64,000 nt of DNA from Morganella psychrotolerans (GTDB lineage Bacteria > Pseudomonadota > Gammaproteobacteria > Enterobacterales > Enterobacteriaceae), in contig NZ_LZEX01000001.1 in NCBI RefSeq assembly GCF_001676055.1, positions 496,001 to 560,000 of the forward strand, written 5' to 3'. The notes beneath the pieces are model-generated. The model had not been told where the DNA came from and searched no databases. It saw nothing but the letters and a program-made list of their open reading frames with translations. The stretch's first letter is position 1, and each line of letters begins with the position of its first letter. Of the stretch, positions 30,200 through 42,047 are shown in pieces. A program made the position numbers and the translations under genes.

Positions 30200-33100
30200 T
30201 GTCCGGTGATAACAACATCGTCAGCGGTGGCGGACCTTCCCGTATTTTTATTCTGCGCCCCGTTGCCACCACCCTGTTTATGCTGGCAATTTTGCTGGCG
30301 GGGATTATCGGCTACCGGATGCTGCCGGTCTCTTCGCTGCCGGAAGTGGATTATCCGACTATTCAGGTGGTCACGCTCTACCCGGGCGCAAGCCCGGATG
30401 TGATGACATCTGCTGTTACCGCACCTCTGGAGCGCCAGTTCGGGCAGATGTCCGGACTGAAACAGATGTCATCGCAAAGCTCCGGCGGTGCATCTGTTAT
30501 CACCTTAATGTTTCAGCTCTCTCTGTCGCCCGATGTCGCGGTGCAGGAAGTCCAGGCATCCATCAATGCAGCAACTAATTTGTTGCCGGATGATCTGCCC
30601 TACCCGCCGGTCTACAGCAAGGTAAACCCTGCCGATCCGCCGGTATTAACACTCGCGGTGACCTCCGATGCCATGCCGATGACCCGGTTGCAGGATATGG
30701 TGGAAAACCGGATCGCACAGAAAATATCGCAGGTCACCGGTGTCGGTCTGGTAACGCTGGCGGGCGGTCAACGCCCGGCGGTGCGCATCCAACTGAATGC
30801 TAATGCGGTCGCCGCTTACGGGCTGGACAGTGAAACCATCCGCAGTGCGGTCAGAAACGCCAATGTGAACTCCGCGAAAGGGAGCCTGGATGGCCCGGCG
30901 CGCTCAGTGACACTGTCGGCAAACGATCAGATGAAATCACCTGAGGATTACCTGGATCTGATTGTCAGCTATAAAAATGGTGCGCCAGTCCGCCTGCGTG
31001 ATATTGCCACCGTTGAGGAAGGTCCGGAAAATACACAACTGGGTGCCTGGGCAGATGCTCAGCAGGCGATTGTGATTAATATTCAGCGCCAGCCCGGCGC
31101 AAACGTGATTTCAACCACGGACACTATCCGTGATCTTATCCCTGAATTAGTGGAAACCCTGCCGGACTCTGTCACCGTCACCATTCTGACTGACCGGACA
31201 GAGGCTATCCGCGCCTCGGTCAAAGATGTGCAGTTTGAGCTGTTTCTGGCGATTGCCCTGGTTATCATGGTGATGTATCTGTTCCTGCGCAATCTCGCGG
31301 CAACACTTATCCCGGGCGTGGCTGTGCCGCTCTCACTTATCGGGACATTTGCTGTTATGCATTTCTGCGGTTTCTCTGTCAATAACCTGACATTGATGGC
31401 GCTGACCATTGCCACCGGATTTGTGGTGGATGATGCAATCGTGGTGGTGGAAAACATTGCCCGCTATCTGGAGAAAGGGGAAAAACCCATTGTCGCCGCA
31501 CTCAAAGGTGCCGGTGAGATTGGCTTTACCATTATTTCTCTGACTTTCTCCCTGATCGCAGTGCTGATCCCGCTGCTGTTTATGGGGGATATTGTCGGGC
31601 GGTTGTTCCGTGAATTTGCCATCACGCTGGCAGTGGCTATCCTGATTTCCGGGATTGTCTCCCTGACGCTGACACCGATGATGTGCGCCCGCCTGCTGAA
31701 AGCGGAATCCACCCGGCGCTCCAACCGGTTTTCCCGCGCCAGTGAACGTTTTTTTGAACGGGTTATTGCCGGTTACGGTCGCTGGCTAACGTGGGTACTG
31801 CGCCATCAGTGGCTGACACTCAGCGTGGCATTCAGCACCATGGTGCTGACAGTTATGCTCTGGCTGTTTATTCCGAAAGGCTTTTTCCCTGTTCAGGATA
31901 ACGGATTGATTCAGGGAACCCTGGAAGCGCCGCAGTCTGTCTCTTTTCAGGCAATGAGTGAGAAACAACAGGCGGTCAGCCGTCTGCTGCTGGATGACCC
32001 GGCGGTTGAGAATGTCGCCGCATTTGCCGGTATCGACGGCAGCAATGCCACACTGAACACCGGACGCCTGCAAATCACCCTCAAACCGCTGTCTCAGCGC
32101 GACGACCGCGTGGAAACAATTATTGCGAGGTTACATAAAAAGGCAGAAAGTCTGCCGGGTATGACCCTCTGGCTGCAACCCTCGCAGGATCTGACGATTG
32201 ATACCCGGACATCCAGGACACAATATCAGTTTACATTACAGGCCAATTCCCTTGAAGAGCTGGACCTGTGGGTGCCGCGCCTGATGGCGGAATTACAGGC
32301 TGATAAGGCACTGAAAGATACCGGCAATGACTGGCAGAACAAAGGGCTGGTCGCGTACATTGATATCAACCGGGACACCGCATCGCGCCTGGGTCTGACC
32401 ATGACGGATATTGATAATGCCCTGTATAATGCCTTTGGTCAGCGCCTGATCTCCACCATTTATACCCAGGCGAGTCAGTATCGCGTTGTGCTGGAAAACA
32501 ACACGGCACAAAACCCCGGTGCTGATGCACTCAATACTATCCGCATGATAAATAAAGACGGTAACTCTATTCCGTTATCTGCATTTGCCACCGTTTCACA
32601 GCGCTTCGGACCGCTGGCGATTAACCATCTGTCACAGTTCCCGTCAGCGACATTCTCCTTTAATGTCCCGCAGGACAGTTCGCTGGAAGCGGCTATAAAT
32701 GCGGTTAAATCAGCAGAACAACGCATCGGACTGCCGAAAGATATCACCACTCAATTCCAGGGCGCGACCCTTGCCTTTGAAAATGCCCTCTCCGGTACAC
32801 TGTGGCTGATCCTCGCCGCAGTAGTCGCCATGTATATTGTGCTGGGTATTCTGTATGAAAGCTTTATTCATCCGGTAACCATTCTTTCCACGCTGCCGAC
32901 CGCCGGTGTCGGCGCACTGGTCGCGCTTATCATGGCAGGCAATGAGCTGGATATGATCGCGATAATCGGGATTATCCTGCTTATCGGCATCGTGAAGAAA
33001 AACGCGATTATGATGATTGATTTCGCTCTCGCGGCAGAGCGGGATCAGGGCATGTCGCCGTATGATGCTATTTATCAGGCCTGTCTCCTGCGTTTCCGCC

Positions 33101-33339
33101 CTATTCTGATGACTACCATGGCAGCACTGTTCGGCGCACTCCCTCTGATGCTCAGTACCGGGGTGGGTGCTGAACTGCGCCAGCCGCTGGGTGTCTGTAT
33201 GGTCGGCGGGCTGATTATGAGCCAGATCCTGACACTGTTTACCACACCGGTGATTTACCTGATGTTTGACCGTATTTCTCACCGGCGTGATAACGCCCGT
33301 TTCACACCGGGTAATGATAACGCAGGCGCATCATCATGA
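30199..33339 (+). CDS. mdtB: RND efflux pump subunit MdtB
   Basis: A roughly 1046-residue RND transporter with 12 membrane helices and two large periplasmic loops. The proton-relay motif [14 protein letters not shown] with two aspartates is in helix 4. MdtB pairs with MdtC as a heterotrimer to export bile salts, novobiocin and related compounds in E. coli. The ATG at 30199 shares one base with the mdtA stop (TGATG), indicating translational coupling. Confidence 0.96.
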   Translation: MSGDNNIVSGGGPSRIFILRPVATTLFMLAILLAGIIGYRMLPVSSLPEVDYPTIQVVTLYPGASPDVMTSAVTAPLERQFGQMSGLKQMSSQSSGGASVITLMFQLSLSPDVAVQEVQASINAATNLLPDDLPYPPVYSKVNPADPPVLTLAVTSDAMPMTRLQDMVENRIAQKISQVTGVGLVTLAGGQRPAVRIQLNANAVAAYGLDSETIRSAVRNANVNSAKGSLDGPARSVTLSANDQMKSPEDYLDLIVSYKNGAPVRLRDIATVEEGPENTQLGAWADAQQAIVINIQRQPGANVISTTDTIRDLIPELVETLPDSVTVTILTDRTEAIRASVKDVQFELFLAIALVIMVMYLFLRNLAATLIPGVAVPLSLIGTFAVMHFCGFSVNNLTLMALTIATGFVVDDAIVVVENIARYLEKGEKPIVAALKGAGEIGFTIISLTFSLIAVLIPLLFMGDIVGRLFREFAITLAVAILISGIVSLTLTPMMCARLLKAESTRRSNRFSRASERFFERVIAGYGRWLTWVLRHQWLTLSVAFSTMVLTVMLWLFIPKGFFPVQDNGLIQGTLEAPQSVSFQAMSEKQQAVSRLLLDDPAVENVAAFAGIDGSNATLNTGRLQITLKPLSQRDDRVETIIARLHKKAESLPGMTLWLQPSQDLTIDTRTSRTQYQFTLQANSLEELDLWVPRLMAELQADKALKDTGNDWQNKGLVAYIDINRDTASRLGLTMTDIDNALYNAFGQRLISTIYTQASQYRVVLENNTAQNPGADALNTIRMINKDGNSIPLSAFATVSQRFGPLAINHLSQFPSATFSFNVPQDSSLEAAINAVKSAEQRIGLPKDITTQFQGATLAFENALSGTLWLILAAVVAMYIVLGILYESFIHPVTILSTLPTAGVGALVALIMAGNELDMIAIIGIILLIGIVKKNAIMMIDFALAAERDQGMSPYDAIYQACLLRFRPILMTTMAALFGALPLMLSTGVGAELRQPLGVCMVGGLIMSQILTLFTTPVIYLMFDRISHRRDNARFTPGNDNAGASS

Positions 33340-36300
33340 AACTGTTCGCCCTGTTTATCGCCCGCCCGGTGGCAACCACACTGATAAGCCTGGCTATCAC
33401 CCTGTGCGGGGCAATAAGCTTTCTGTTCCTGCCGGTCGCACCATTGCCGCAGGTGGATTATCCGGTGATTTATGTCTCGGCATCCCTGCCGGGCGCCTCG
33501 CCGGAAACCATGGCATCCTCCATTGCCACACCACTTGAGCGCTCTCTCGGGCAGATTGCCGGTGTCTCTGAAATGACATCGTCCAGCTCACTGGGCAGCA
33601 CCAGTATCACACTGGAATTTGACTTAAACCGCGATATTAATGGTGCCGCCAGGGATGTGCAGGCGGCACTGAATGCCGCACAAAATCTGCTGCCGTCAGG
33701 TATGCCGAGCCGCCCGCGCTACTATAAATCCAACCCGTCAGATGCGCCAATCATGATCCTGACGCTGACATCTGACACCCTTGATACCGGCAAGCTGTAT
33801 GATCTCGCCTCCACCCGGCTGGCACAGCGGTTGTCTCAGATTGAAGGTGTGAGTGAAGTGTCTGTCGGCGGCGGTTCCCTGCCTGCTGTGCGCGTGGAGC
33901 TGAATCCGTCACAGCTCTTTAACCAGGGTGTGTCACTGGACAGCGTGCGCAAAGCTATTGCGGATGCCAACATACTGCGCCCGCAGGGAGCACTGGCGGA
34001 TGACGGACGCCGCTGGCAGATTAACAGCAACAGCGAGCTGAAAACCGCTGATGATTATCGTCCGCTGATTGTGCATTACAATAACGGCGCGGCGGTGCGC
34101 CTGTCTGATGTCGCCTCCGTTAAAGATTCCGTGCAGAATGTCCGTGCCGCCGGGATGACGAATGGCAAACCGGCCATTCTGCTGGTGATCCGCCGGGAAG
34201 CCGGTGCCAATATTATTGCCACCGTCGAACGGATCCGCGAACAACTGCCGATTTTACAGGATGCTATTCCTGCCAGTGTGGATATGCAGGTGGCACAAGA
34301 TCGCACCCCGACTATCCGCGCCTCCCTGACAGAAGTGGAGCGTGCACTGACCATTGCTGTCGCACTGGTTATTTTAGTGGTTTTTCTCTTTCTGCGCTCA
34401 GGCCGCGCAACCTTAATCCCTGCGCTCGCCGTGCCGGTGTCGCTTATCGGCACCTTCAGCGCCATGTATCTGTGCGGATTCAGTCTCAATAACCTTTCAC
34501 TGATGGCACTGACCGTTGCCACCGGTTTTGTGGTGGATGATGCGATTGTTGTACTGGAAAATATCGCCCGCCATATTGAAAATGGACTGAAACCCAAAGA
34601 AGCAGCACTGAAAGGCGTCAGTGAAGTCGGGTTTACCGTGCTCTCCATGAGTATTTCCCTTGTGGCGGTATTTATCCCGCTGTTGCTGATGGACGGGTTG
34701 GTCGGGCGGTTGTTCCGCGAATTCGCCATCACGCTGACGACCTCAATTGCCATCTCGCTGCTGATTTCACTGACCCTGACGCCGATGCTGTGCGCTTATC
34801 TTCTCAAAAGCCGTGCCGCTCCTGTGCGGGAGAGAAAACGGGGCGCGGGACGGATTTTATTCCGTATTCAGCAAGGGTACGGGCGCAGCCTCACCGTTGT
34901 CCTGGCGCACAGCCGCTGGGTAATGCTGATTTTCGCCGGAACTATTGCGCTCTCGGTCTGGCTCTATATCTCTATCCCGAAAACCTTTTTCCCCGATCAG
35001 GATACCGGGCGGCTGCTCGGGTTTGTCCGCGCGGACCAAAGCATTTCGTTTCAGTCGATGGAGCAGAAAATGCGCACCTTTATGCAGCGCATTAACAGTG
35101 ATAAAGATGTTGCCAATGTGACCGGGTTTACCGGCGGCGGGCGGGTAAACAGCGGCTTTATGTTTATCTCACTGAATTCACTGGATGAACGGACAGACAG
35201 CGCGCAGGATGTTATCAACCGCCTGCGGGTGACACTCGCTGATGAACCGGGTGCAAACCTGTTTCTGATCCCCGTACAGGATGTCCGTGCCGGCGGGCGT
35301 GAATCCAATTCCAGTTATCAGTATTCCCTGCTGGCGGACGATTTATCCGCATTGCGCGAATGGGAGCCGAAAATCCGCAAAGCCCTGGCTGACCTGCCGC
35401 AACTGACGGATGTCAATTCAGATAAAGAAGATAAAGGTGCGGAAATGGCGCTGACCTATGATCGCGATGTCATGGCAAAACTCGGGATCAGCGTAAATGA
35501 TGCTAACAATCTGCTTAATAACGCCTTCGGGCAGCGGCAGATTTCCACCATTTATGAGCCGCTGAACCAGTACAAAGTAGTGATGGAAGTCGCACCGCAG
35601 TTCACACAGGATGTCAGTGCGCTGGATAAAATGTTTGTGATAAACAAAGACGGGCAGCCGGTTCCGCTGAGTTATTTCGCGCAATGGCAGCCCGCCAATG
35701 CGCCGCTGAGTGTCAATCATCAGGGGCTTTCAGCGTCATCCACCATCGGCTTTAATGTGGCGGAAGGCTCATCACTGTCTGATGCGGTTGCGGCGGTTGA
35801 GCGTACCATGGTTGAGCTGAGTGTGCCGTCATCTGTTCGCGGCACCTTTGCCGGGACAGCGCAGCTGTTTCAGGAAACACTGAAATCACAGATATTACTG
35901 ATTATCGCCGCCATTGTGACTGTCTATCTGGTACTCGGTATGTTGTATGAGAGTTTTATTCACCCGCTGACGATTTTATCCACATTGCCGTCAGCCGGTG
36001 TCGGCGCGCTGCTGGCACTGCATTTATTTAATATTCCGTTCAGCCTGATAGCCCTTATCGGGATCATGCTGCTGATTGGTATTGTGAAGAAAAATGCCAT
36101 TATTATGGTGGATTTCGCCATTGCAGCGCAGCGTGGCGGACAAAGTGCCCGTGATGCCATCTTTCAGGCCTGTCTCCTGCGTTTCCGCCCTATTCTGATG
36201 ACCACACTTGCCGCCCTGTTCGGCGCTCTACCCCTGGCACTCGGCAGCGGTGACGGCGCAGAGCTGCGCCAGCCGCTGGGGATAGCCGTGGTCGGCGGGC

Positions 36301-36428
36301 TGCTGGTCAGCCAGATCCTGACACTTTACACCACCCCGGTAATTTATCTGTTCTTTGACCGGCTGAGCCGCAAAAAAGCAGAACAAAAACACGGGCGATC
36401 CGTTCTGAGTACGGAGGAAAATCCATGA
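33336..36428 (+). CDS. mdtC: RND efflux pump subunit MdtC
   Basis: A 1030-residue paralogue of MdtB with the same architecture and the relay motif [16 protein letters not shown]. In E. coli MdtC carries the drug-binding role of the pair. The start overlaps the mdtB stop by four bases (ATGA). The long identical-looking stretch [14 protein letters not shown] is shared with MdtB and marks the internal duplication of the family. Confidence 0.96.
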   Translation: MKLFALFIARPVATTLISLAITLCGAISFLFLPVAPLPQVDYPVIYVSASLPGASPETMASSIATPLERSLGQIAGVSEMTSSSSLGSTSITLEFDLNRDINGAARDVQAALNAAQNLLPSGMPSRPRYYKSNPSDAPIMILTLTSDTLDTGKLYDLASTRLAQRLSQIEGVSEVSVGGGSLPAVRVELNPSQLFNQGVSLDSVRKAIADANILRPQGALADDGRRWQINSNSELKTADDYRPLIVHYNNGAAVRLSDVASVKDSVQNVRAAGMTNGKPAILLVIRREAGANIIATVERIREQLPILQDAIPASVDMQVAQDRTPTIRASLTEVERALTIAVALVILVVFLFLRSGRATLIPALAVPVSLIGTFSAMYLCGFSLNNLSLMALTVATGFVVDDAIVVLENIARHIENGLKPKEAALKGVSEVGFTVLSMSISLVAVFIPLLLMDGLVGRLFREFAITLTTSIAISLLISLTLTPMLCAYLLKSRAAPVRERKRGAGRILFRIQQGYGRSLTVVLAHSRWVMLIFAGTIALSVWLYISIPKTFFPDQDTGRLLGFVRADQSISFQSMEQKMRTFMQRINSDKDVANVTGFTGGGRVNSGFMFISLNSLDERTDSAQDVINRLRVTLADEPGANLFLIPVQDVRAGGRESNSSYQYSLLADDLSALREWEPKIRKALADLPQLTDVNSDKEDKGAEMALTYDRDVMAKLGISVNDANNLLNNAFGQRQISTIYEPLNQYKVVMEVAPQFTQDVSALDKMFVINKDGQPVPLSYFAQWQPANAPLSVNHQGLSASSTIGFNVAEGSSLSDAVAAVERTMVELSVPSSVRGTFAGTAQLFQETLKSQILLIIAAIVTVYLVLGMLYESFIHPLTILSTLPSAGVGALLALHLFNIPFSLIALIGIMLLIGIVKKNAIIMVDFAIAAQRGGQSARDAIFQACLLRFRPILMTTLAALFGALPLALGSGDGAELRQPLGIAVVGGLLVSQILTLYTTPVIYLFFDRLSRKKAEQKHGRSVLSTEENP

Positions 36429-37795
36429 AAATTGGTATTGGTCAGAAATTATTTCTCGCGATTTTTGCCACCTGCATGCTGGTGGTGCTGACAATGCATC
36501 TGGCTATCCGCTTCAGTTTTGAGCAGGGGTTTATCGGCTATCTGCAACGCTCTGCCGAAGACCGCACAGAAATGGTTGCGGATGTCGTCGCGGAGCAATA
36601 TGCCGATTACGGCAGCTGGTATTTTCTGCGTAATAATCAGCGCGGGTTTATGCAGGCATTACGCGCACTCGATACTGACAGACACATGCAGCATATGGAG
36701 CGCGGCTGGCGTATGCGTTTCTGGCTGCTGGATACCGACAATAAACGTTTGTTCGGACACGGTCCGGTGCCGCCGGGCGAGCTTTACCGTAAACCGGTGA
36801 AATATGAAGGAAATGTTGTCGGCTGGGTTGTGATGCCTGCCGATGATAAAATCAACCTGGCAGCCGATCAGAGTTTTGCCCGCCAGCAGGCGCGCACCAG
36901 TTGGATAGTCTCTGCGCTGGTATTGCTGGTCACCGTGATCGTCACCTGGCTGCTCGCCCGCGGCTTTCTGCGCCCGGTCAAACGACTGGCGGAAAGCACT
37001 CACCAGTTAGCCGCCGGTAATTTCAGCAGCCGCGTGCCGGTTCACGGAAATGATGAAATCGCACGGCTGGCGGATGATTTTAACCAGCTCGCCTCCACGC
37101 TGGAAAAAAATGAACTGATGCGCCGCGATTATATGGCCGATGTCTCCCACGAACTGCGCACCCCGCTGGCCGTATTACAGGGAGAGCTGGAAGCCTTACA
37201 GGACGGAATACGTCAATCCACCCCGGAAACGCTTGCCTCCCTGCTGGCAGAAGTACAGACGCTGACAAAACTGGTCAGTGATCTGCATCAGCTCTCGTTG
37301 TCTGATCGCGGTTCGCTCTCTTACCGCAAAGAGCCGTGTAATCTGTCCGATGTGATCAGCCGCTCGCTGGGTGTGTTCCGCCATCGTTTACAGGAAAAAA
37401 ATCTCCGCGTATCCGTCTCGCTGCCGGAGACTCTGATGGTATTCGGCGATGATGCACGTCTCGGACAATTATTTCATAATCTGCTGGAAAACAGCCTGCG
37501 CTATACCGACAGCGGCGGTGAAATTTCCGTCACCGCACAGCAGGATGATAAACAGATCCGTGTCGATTGGTCAGACAGCGCACCAGGTCTGAATGATGAA
37601 CAATTTGCACAAATTTTCGAGCGCTTCTACCGCAGTGAATCCTCACGCAACCGCGCCAGCGGCGGTTCCGGGCTGGGGCTTGCTATCTGTGATAAAATAA
37701 CCGAAGCGCATCACGGGCAGATCCGCGCATCTGCATCCCCCCTCGGCGGCGTCACCATCACCCTGGTGCTGCCCCGTTCTGACACCCGGGAGTAA
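36425..37795 (+). CDS. baeS: Envelope-stress sensor histidine kinase BaeS
   Basis: A 456-residue sensor kinase. Two membrane helices (about 9-30 and 158-180) flank a periplasmic sensor domain. A HAMP linker, the H-box [16 protein letters not shown] (His242), and the ATPase domain with N-box [11 protein letters not shown] and G-box GGSGLGLAI follow. BaeS senses envelope damage such as indole, flavonoids or zinc and phosphorylates BaeR. The start overlaps the mdtC stop by four bases, so pump and regulator are one operon. Confidence 0.95.
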   Translation: MKIGIGQKLFLAIFATCMLVVLTMHLAIRFSFEQGFIGYLQRSAEDRTEMVADVVAEQYADYGSWYFLRNNQRGFMQALRALDTDRHMQHMERGWRMRFWLLDTDNKRLFGHGPVPPGELYRKPVKYEGNVVGWVVMPADDKINLAADQSFARQQARTSWIVSALVLLVTVIVTWLLARGFLRPVKRLAESTHQLAAGNFSSRVPVHGNDEIARLADDFNQLASTLEKNELMRRDYMADVSHELRTPLAVLQGELEALQDGIRQSTPETLASLLAEVQTLTKLVSDLHQLSLSDRGSLSYRKEPCNLSDVISRSLGVFRHRLQEKNLRVSVSLPETLMVFGDDARLGQLFHNLLENSLRYTDSGGEISVTAQQDDKQIRVDWSDSAPGLNDEQFAQIFERFYRSESSRNRASGGSGLGLAICDKITEAHHGQIRASASPLGGVTITLVLPRSDTRE

Positions 37796-37800
37796 CCTGC

Positions 37801-38520
37801 ATGGAAGAGAATGCTGAACGTATCCTGATTGTGGAAGATGAGCCTAAACTGGCTCAGTTACTGATGGATTATCTGCACGCCGCCCATTACCGCACACACT
37901 GGCTGGCGCGCGGCGGTGAAGTGACGGCCTGGGTGGAGGAAAACCATCCTGATCTTATCCTGCTGGATTTAATGCTGCCGGAAAAAGATGGTCTGACTGT
38001 CTGCCGCGAAATCCGCCGGTTCAGTGATGTTCCCATTATGATGGTAACGGCAAAAACAGAAGAGATAGACCGCCTGCTCGGGCTTGAGATCGGCGCAGAT
38101 GATTATGTCTGCAAACCCTATAGCCCGCGTGAAGTGGTTGCCCGCATCAAAACAATTCTGCGCCGCTGTCAGCGTAATCAGGAACCATCAGAGGATAAGT
38201 CTGATGTACTGATTATTGATGAGGTTAATTATCAGGTGCGCAGCGGAGAGCACAGTCTGGATCTGACACAGGTGGAATTTCGTCTGCTGCGTACTATGGT
38301 GTCACAACCGGGAACCGTGCTTACGCGTAATCAATTGCTGGATAATCTGTATGATGATTACCGCGTTGTCACTGACCGCACCATTGACAGCCATATCAAA
38401 AACCTGCGCCGCAAACTGGAACAGTTAGATAACGGGCGGGACTTTATTCATTCGGTGTATGGATTAGGATATCGCTGGGAAGGTGGCAATACGGAAATTA
38501 TTACTGCCACGATCCTTTAA
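37801..38520 (+). CDS. baeR: Response regulator BaeR
   Basis: An OmpR-family regulator of 239 residues. The receiver domain has the phosphoacceptor Asp56 in [13 protein letters not shown] and the conserved Lys in [11 protein letters not shown]. The C-terminal winged helix ends with [17 protein letters not shown] and VYGLGYRW. BaeR activates mdtABC and other envelope genes. Five bases separate it from baeS. Immediately downstream is the foreign island. Confidence 0.96.
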   Translation: MEENAERILIVEDEPKLAQLLMDYLHAAHYRTHWLARGGEVTAWVEENHPDLILLDLMLPEKDGLTVCREIRRFSDVPIMMVTAKTEEIDRLLGLEIGADDYVCKPYSPREVVARIKTILRRCQRNQEPSEDKSDVLIIDEVNYQVRSGEHSLDLTQVEFRLLRTMVSQPGTVLTRNQLLDNLYDDYRVVTDRTIDSHIKNLRRKLEQLDNGRDFIHSVYGLGYRWEGGNTEIITATIL

Positions 38521-38544
38521 ATATACCCAAAGTGGGCGAAGTGC

Positions 38545-38623
38545 ACTCTCAATACCGATACATGAACTGCCAGTTATTGGGCGGTCGTACCGTAGCACTG
38601 TCTCCCACTACGATATTGAGAGT
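38545..38623. repeat. Inverted repeat at the baeR/tccC junction
   Basis: Arms ACTCTCAATA (38545-38554) and TATTGAGAGT (38614-38623), 59 bases apart, between two convergent genes exactly at the island boundary. No T run, so it does not look like a terminator. It may be the end of a former mobile element, or chance. Confidence 0.35.
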
Positions 38624-38627
38624 TAGT

Positions 38628-41468
38628 TTAATGGGTTACAATTGCTCCGTTGTAAATGTTTTTTATCACTTTCCCCGGATGAGGGACCTCTGTCATTAAA
38701 ATGTAGGCGTTATTATTTTCATGTTTTATCTTGTCAATTCTAAAATTGATTCCTCTCGGCATTAAATACTCAGCCTGGCCTGACTCAGGACCTTTTATCT
38801 TACGTCTTATCTTCTCCCCTAAGCTTTTCCCGGGAAGGTTGTTTTCCATCTCAAATATTTGTCGCTCAGCTTCATTATTATACTTAGATAATCCAGAAAC
38901 ATTTACGGAAGAATCAGAAATTATTGCAAACTTGGCGTATTTTGTATCGGCATTTTCCTTCTTATTTTTATATTCTAAAAAACCTCTGTGAGCGGAGGTA
39001 GAGAGATATGTCATATCTTTTACAATGTCCCCCTCTGCTATGTGATTGTTGCCGCTTGTGCCCCATGGAGAATTTCCATCAAGATATGTGGTTACCCGAT
39101 AGGTTATCCTTCTCTGACCATCAGATAAGAGGTTAAGGGCTTCATCAAAATGTTTTACTTTACTGAAGCCAGCTCCCGACCTGATGTTGGCATTTATTTG
39201 ACTACTGTCTGTTGTATAATCCCTGACGATCTTCAGAGCATTCGGATCTTTCCCTTCCATAATGTTTTTTGCTTCATTTTCAGTTTTATCGGCTATTTCT
39301 CTCTGTCTTCTGAGGTTTTGAGGCCGAACCATCTTCATGAACATTTCGTCTTCATTACCTGAAAAGCCAGCGTTTAATACCCGGCCATAAATCTTGTCAG
39401 AAGGGGCTAAACCATTTTCATCATACAAAGTAACCGGGTTATTTCGAACCATCCTGAACAGGTTCAGCCCGTCCACCGTGCCCGCCGGGTCCGCGCTCAG
39501 CCACCGGCCCGCCCATGGCTGATAGTACCGGTACCCGTAGTAATACAGCCCCGTCGCGTCACGCTCCTTGCCCGAGTACCGAACTGTCTTGTAGTTCGCC
39601 TCCACCGCACTGCGGGCTGTCCATACCGCCGTCCCACCGTATGGATAGTACTCCTCCGTGCTGATGACATTCCCGTCTCTGTCCACCTCCAGGCCGCTGC
39701 TGCCAGTGAGATTATCGTAGCTGTATCTTATCTGGTCGTCAGTGATACCGTTCGGCCTGCCGCTCTCCCGGTGCAGCACCCGCACCTGCGCCCGACCTGC
39801 CTCACCCACGGTTACAACCTGCAGGCTCTCTGTTTCTGTACTGCCGCTCGCTGAGGTTCGGAGCTCCAGATTCGGCAGATACAGCGTCCGCTGCGTCTGT
39901 GTGCTGCTACCGGTTTTCTGCACGCTGGCCTTCAGGATACGCTGGCTGCCCGCCCCATAACGGTAGCTCTCTTCATCATCCGTACCGCCATCACGCACTA
40001 CCGGCGTCACCTTCAGTAGCTCATTACGCCCCGTCCAAACGAGACACTGTCCCGCCAGCAGCTGTTTCTGCTGACCACCCGCAGTGAACAGAGCGTCAAC
40101 GTCTGAAGGATTTTTCGTCAGCGTGCTCAGCACGCCCCGGTTGCTGTGGTCACTTATGGTGATATTTGTGGTGTAGCTGTTGTTTGTCGCCGGTGCGCTG
40201 TGGCAGATTTGCGTCAGGTTGCCGGCTTCATCGTAGGTATAATTGCGGGTGTAGTTTGTATACGCAGAGCTGTCGGTGGGAAGGGGAACGGTGACGGACG
40301 GTAAGCTGCTGCTCTGCTCTCCTGCATTTGCCATCTCGCGGCCGGTAGCGCTGACCATCTGGTACAGGCTGTCGTAGACGTACGCGTTCTCCGGCACCAC
40401 TTTCTGGTTGCGCCAGAAGCGGGTCTCTTCAGCGTCATTACTGATTTTCAGGACATTACCCACCGGGTCATACTCATAGCGCAGGTCCTGCAGCACCTTC
40501 GCACCTGAGGCGTGACCGGCAGGTCGCTCCGTACGGATGCTGGTCAGGCGTTGTGTCCCGGCTTCATACGTGTACGTGGTCACTACACCGTTACCGTGCT
40601 CTTCACACAGCTTCTGCCCGGCGGCGGAGTACGTCAGCGACTTCACAATGACCTGCTCCTTTCCGCCCTTCAGCGTCAGCCAACTTCCTGACAGCAGGCC
40701 CGCCACATCGTACATCACCCGCTGCAGGTTTTCCTTCGCATCAATGGTGGTCAGCACAGCCCCGGTGGCGTCAGCCGTGGTCAGGGTGGTGTATGTTTCA
40801 GCATCAAGCAGGTCATTCCGGGCGGTGGCATCTGTCCCCTGCCAGTCGGCTGCCACATCCGGATTATCCGCATCCTTCAGCAGGCGACGCGTGACAGAAA
40901 ATGGCACGCCGGTAAGTGCCACGCTGTCGGTCTGCGTCAGGCCGGCGGTATCGTAGTGGCTGACGCATACTCCCGCCAGGTTCAGGGCCTTCTCTGCGTC
41001 AGTATGTCCGGCATAAACAAAGCGCTCCGTGATTCGGGCGGCTTCACCGGTGACCTGTTCCGTGACGCTTAGCGGGCGGCCCGGCATCTCATACTGCCAG
41101 CTGCGGGTCACCGCCCGGCTTCTGTCCTCCGTGCCATCACTGGCAGTACTGATGTTACTGACCTCCAGAAACGGCCGGCCGGCGGCGTCGTTCAGTGTCA
41201 CAGTGATGCCGTTATCCACACCCTCTGAACGCAGAACGTTGCCGGTCAGGCCGGTCTGGTAGCTGAAGTTCGCCAGTCCGGTGTCGTGCATGCGCGGGTC
41301 AGCACTCCGGGTCAGAAAACCGCGGGCGTCGTACTGATGACGGGTGATGCGCTCTCCGGTGACGTCCGGTGAGTCAGGATGTCGGTAGTACGCTATATTA
41401 CGCACGGTCAGGCCACGGTTATCAAGGACCGTGACCGTTGGGGTCTTACTGAACAACGATGTGCTCAT
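38628..41468 (-). CDS. tccC: TccC-type Tc toxin C subunit with ADP-ribosyltransferase-like C-terminus
   Basis: A 946-residue RHS-repeat protein, full length for TccC. Residues 1-685 follow Photorhabdus TccC closely: KTPTVTVLDNRGL at the start, many YD repeats, and the core end RYYQPWAGRWLSADPAGTVDG to NNPVTLYDENG, where TcC proteins self-cleave and release the C-terminal toxin inside the TcB-TcC cocoon. Residues 686-946 are the variable toxin. It shows the R-S-E pattern of ADP-ribosyltransferases: Arg791 (ITYRVTTYLDG), Ser-Thr-Ser 823-825 (TYLSTSAHRGF) and Q898-x-E900 (SGQAEYLMPRG). QxE rather than ExE is typical of C3-like enzymes that modify Asn/Gln of Rho GTPases; this is inference. The toxin part is AT-rich beside a GC-rich core. 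Good ribosome site AGGAG before the ATG. No TcA or TcB gene nearby. Confidence 0.93.
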   Translation of the reverse strand: MSTSLFSKTPTVTVLDNRGLTVRNIAYYRHPDSPDVTGERITRHQYDARGFLTRSADPRMHDTGLANFSYQTGLTGNVLRSEGVDNGITVTLNDAAGRPFLEVSNISTASDGTEDRSRAVTRSWQYEMPGRPLSVTEQVTGEAARITERFVYAGHTDAEKALNLAGVCVSHYDTAGLTQTDSVALTGVPFSVTRRLLKDADNPDVAADWQGTDATARNDLLDAETYTTLTTADATGAVLTTIDAKENLQRVMYDVAGLLSGSWLTLKGGKEQVIVKSLTYSAAGQKLCEEHGNGVVTTYTYEAGTQRLTSIRTERPAGHASGAKVLQDLRYEYDPVGNVLKISNDAEETRFWRNQKVVPENAYVYDSLYQMVSATGREMANAGEQSSSLPSVTVPLPTDSSAYTNYTRNYTYDEAGNLTQICHSAPATNNSYTTNITISDHSNRGVLSTLTKNPSDVDALFTAGGQQKQLLAGQCLVWTGRNELLKVTPVVRDGGTDDEESYRYGAGSQRILKASVQKTGSSTQTQRTLYLPNLELRTSASGSTETESLQVVTVGEAGRAQVRVLHRESGRPNGITDDQIRYSYDNLTGSSGLEVDRDGNVISTEEYYPYGGTAVWTARSAVEANYKTVRYSGKERDATGLYYYGYRYYQPWAGRWLSADPAGTVDGLNLFRMVRNNPVTLYDENGLAPSDKIYGRVLNAGFSGNEDEMFMKMVRPQNLRRQREIADKTENEAKNIMEGKDPNALKIVRDYTTDSSQINANIRSGAGFSKVKHFDEALNLLSDGQRRITYRVTTYLDGNSPWGTSGNNHIAEGDIVKDMTYLSTSAHRGFLEYKNKKENADTKYAKFAIISDSSVNVSGLSKYNNEAERQIFEMENNLPGKSLGEKIRRKIKGPESGQAEYLMPRGINFRIDKIKHENNNAYILMTEVPHPGKVIKNIYNGAIVTH

Positions 41469-41908
41469 AATGTTCTCCTGTTTATGATAGGCAGCCGGTC
41501 TGGCTGCATAGAAAATTATACGGCAATTGGAGGATTTGCGCCTGAATGGGCACTTTCAGGACGGGATGGCGAAAGGCTGTCGGTATTATAAATTTCATTT
41601 TCAGTTATTGTGAGTACGGTGAAATGGATTGCGCGCATGAGGGGTTTCGATTGCGAGTCATTACACCTAATGAGCACAAGCCCCATTTTCCGCCGTCCTA
41701 AATTGGCGGAACTTATAGCGTGTACTCATAGCTGAACTGCATAAATTTACCCCTGTTATTTTATACAATCATTTCGGTGTATCAACATCAGGAACCGCTA
41801 ATGATAATAACATTAAACCACTCAAAATTAGTTATCACTCAATGCCACAACATTTCAATGATCTGCGACTTGTAAGATGAGCCTTCCCCAAAAAAAAGGG
41901 AGGATATA

Positions 41909-42010
41909 GTGCCTGAGCGATTAAAGGAAATCCGGAAAGCAGCAGGTCTGTATCTCAGGAAAAATCATCAGAATTGATTGGAATTGAAGGGATTAGCGAA
42001 CCGTCAGGCG
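41909..42010 (+). pseudogene. Remnant of an XRE-type helix-turn-helix regulator
   Basis: A GTG at 41909 with a GGGAGGA ribosome site starts PERLKEIRKAAGL and then frame is lost; two bases later another frame continues SQEKSSELIGIEGISEPSGD. Joined, this is the N-terminal half of the lambda-repressor-like HTH found on plasmids and integrative elements. A two-base insertion near 41951 destroyed it and the C-terminus is missing. Confidence 0.65.
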
Positions 42011-42047
42011 ATACGAAGACGAAATTCACACAGACGGAGAAACAGCC

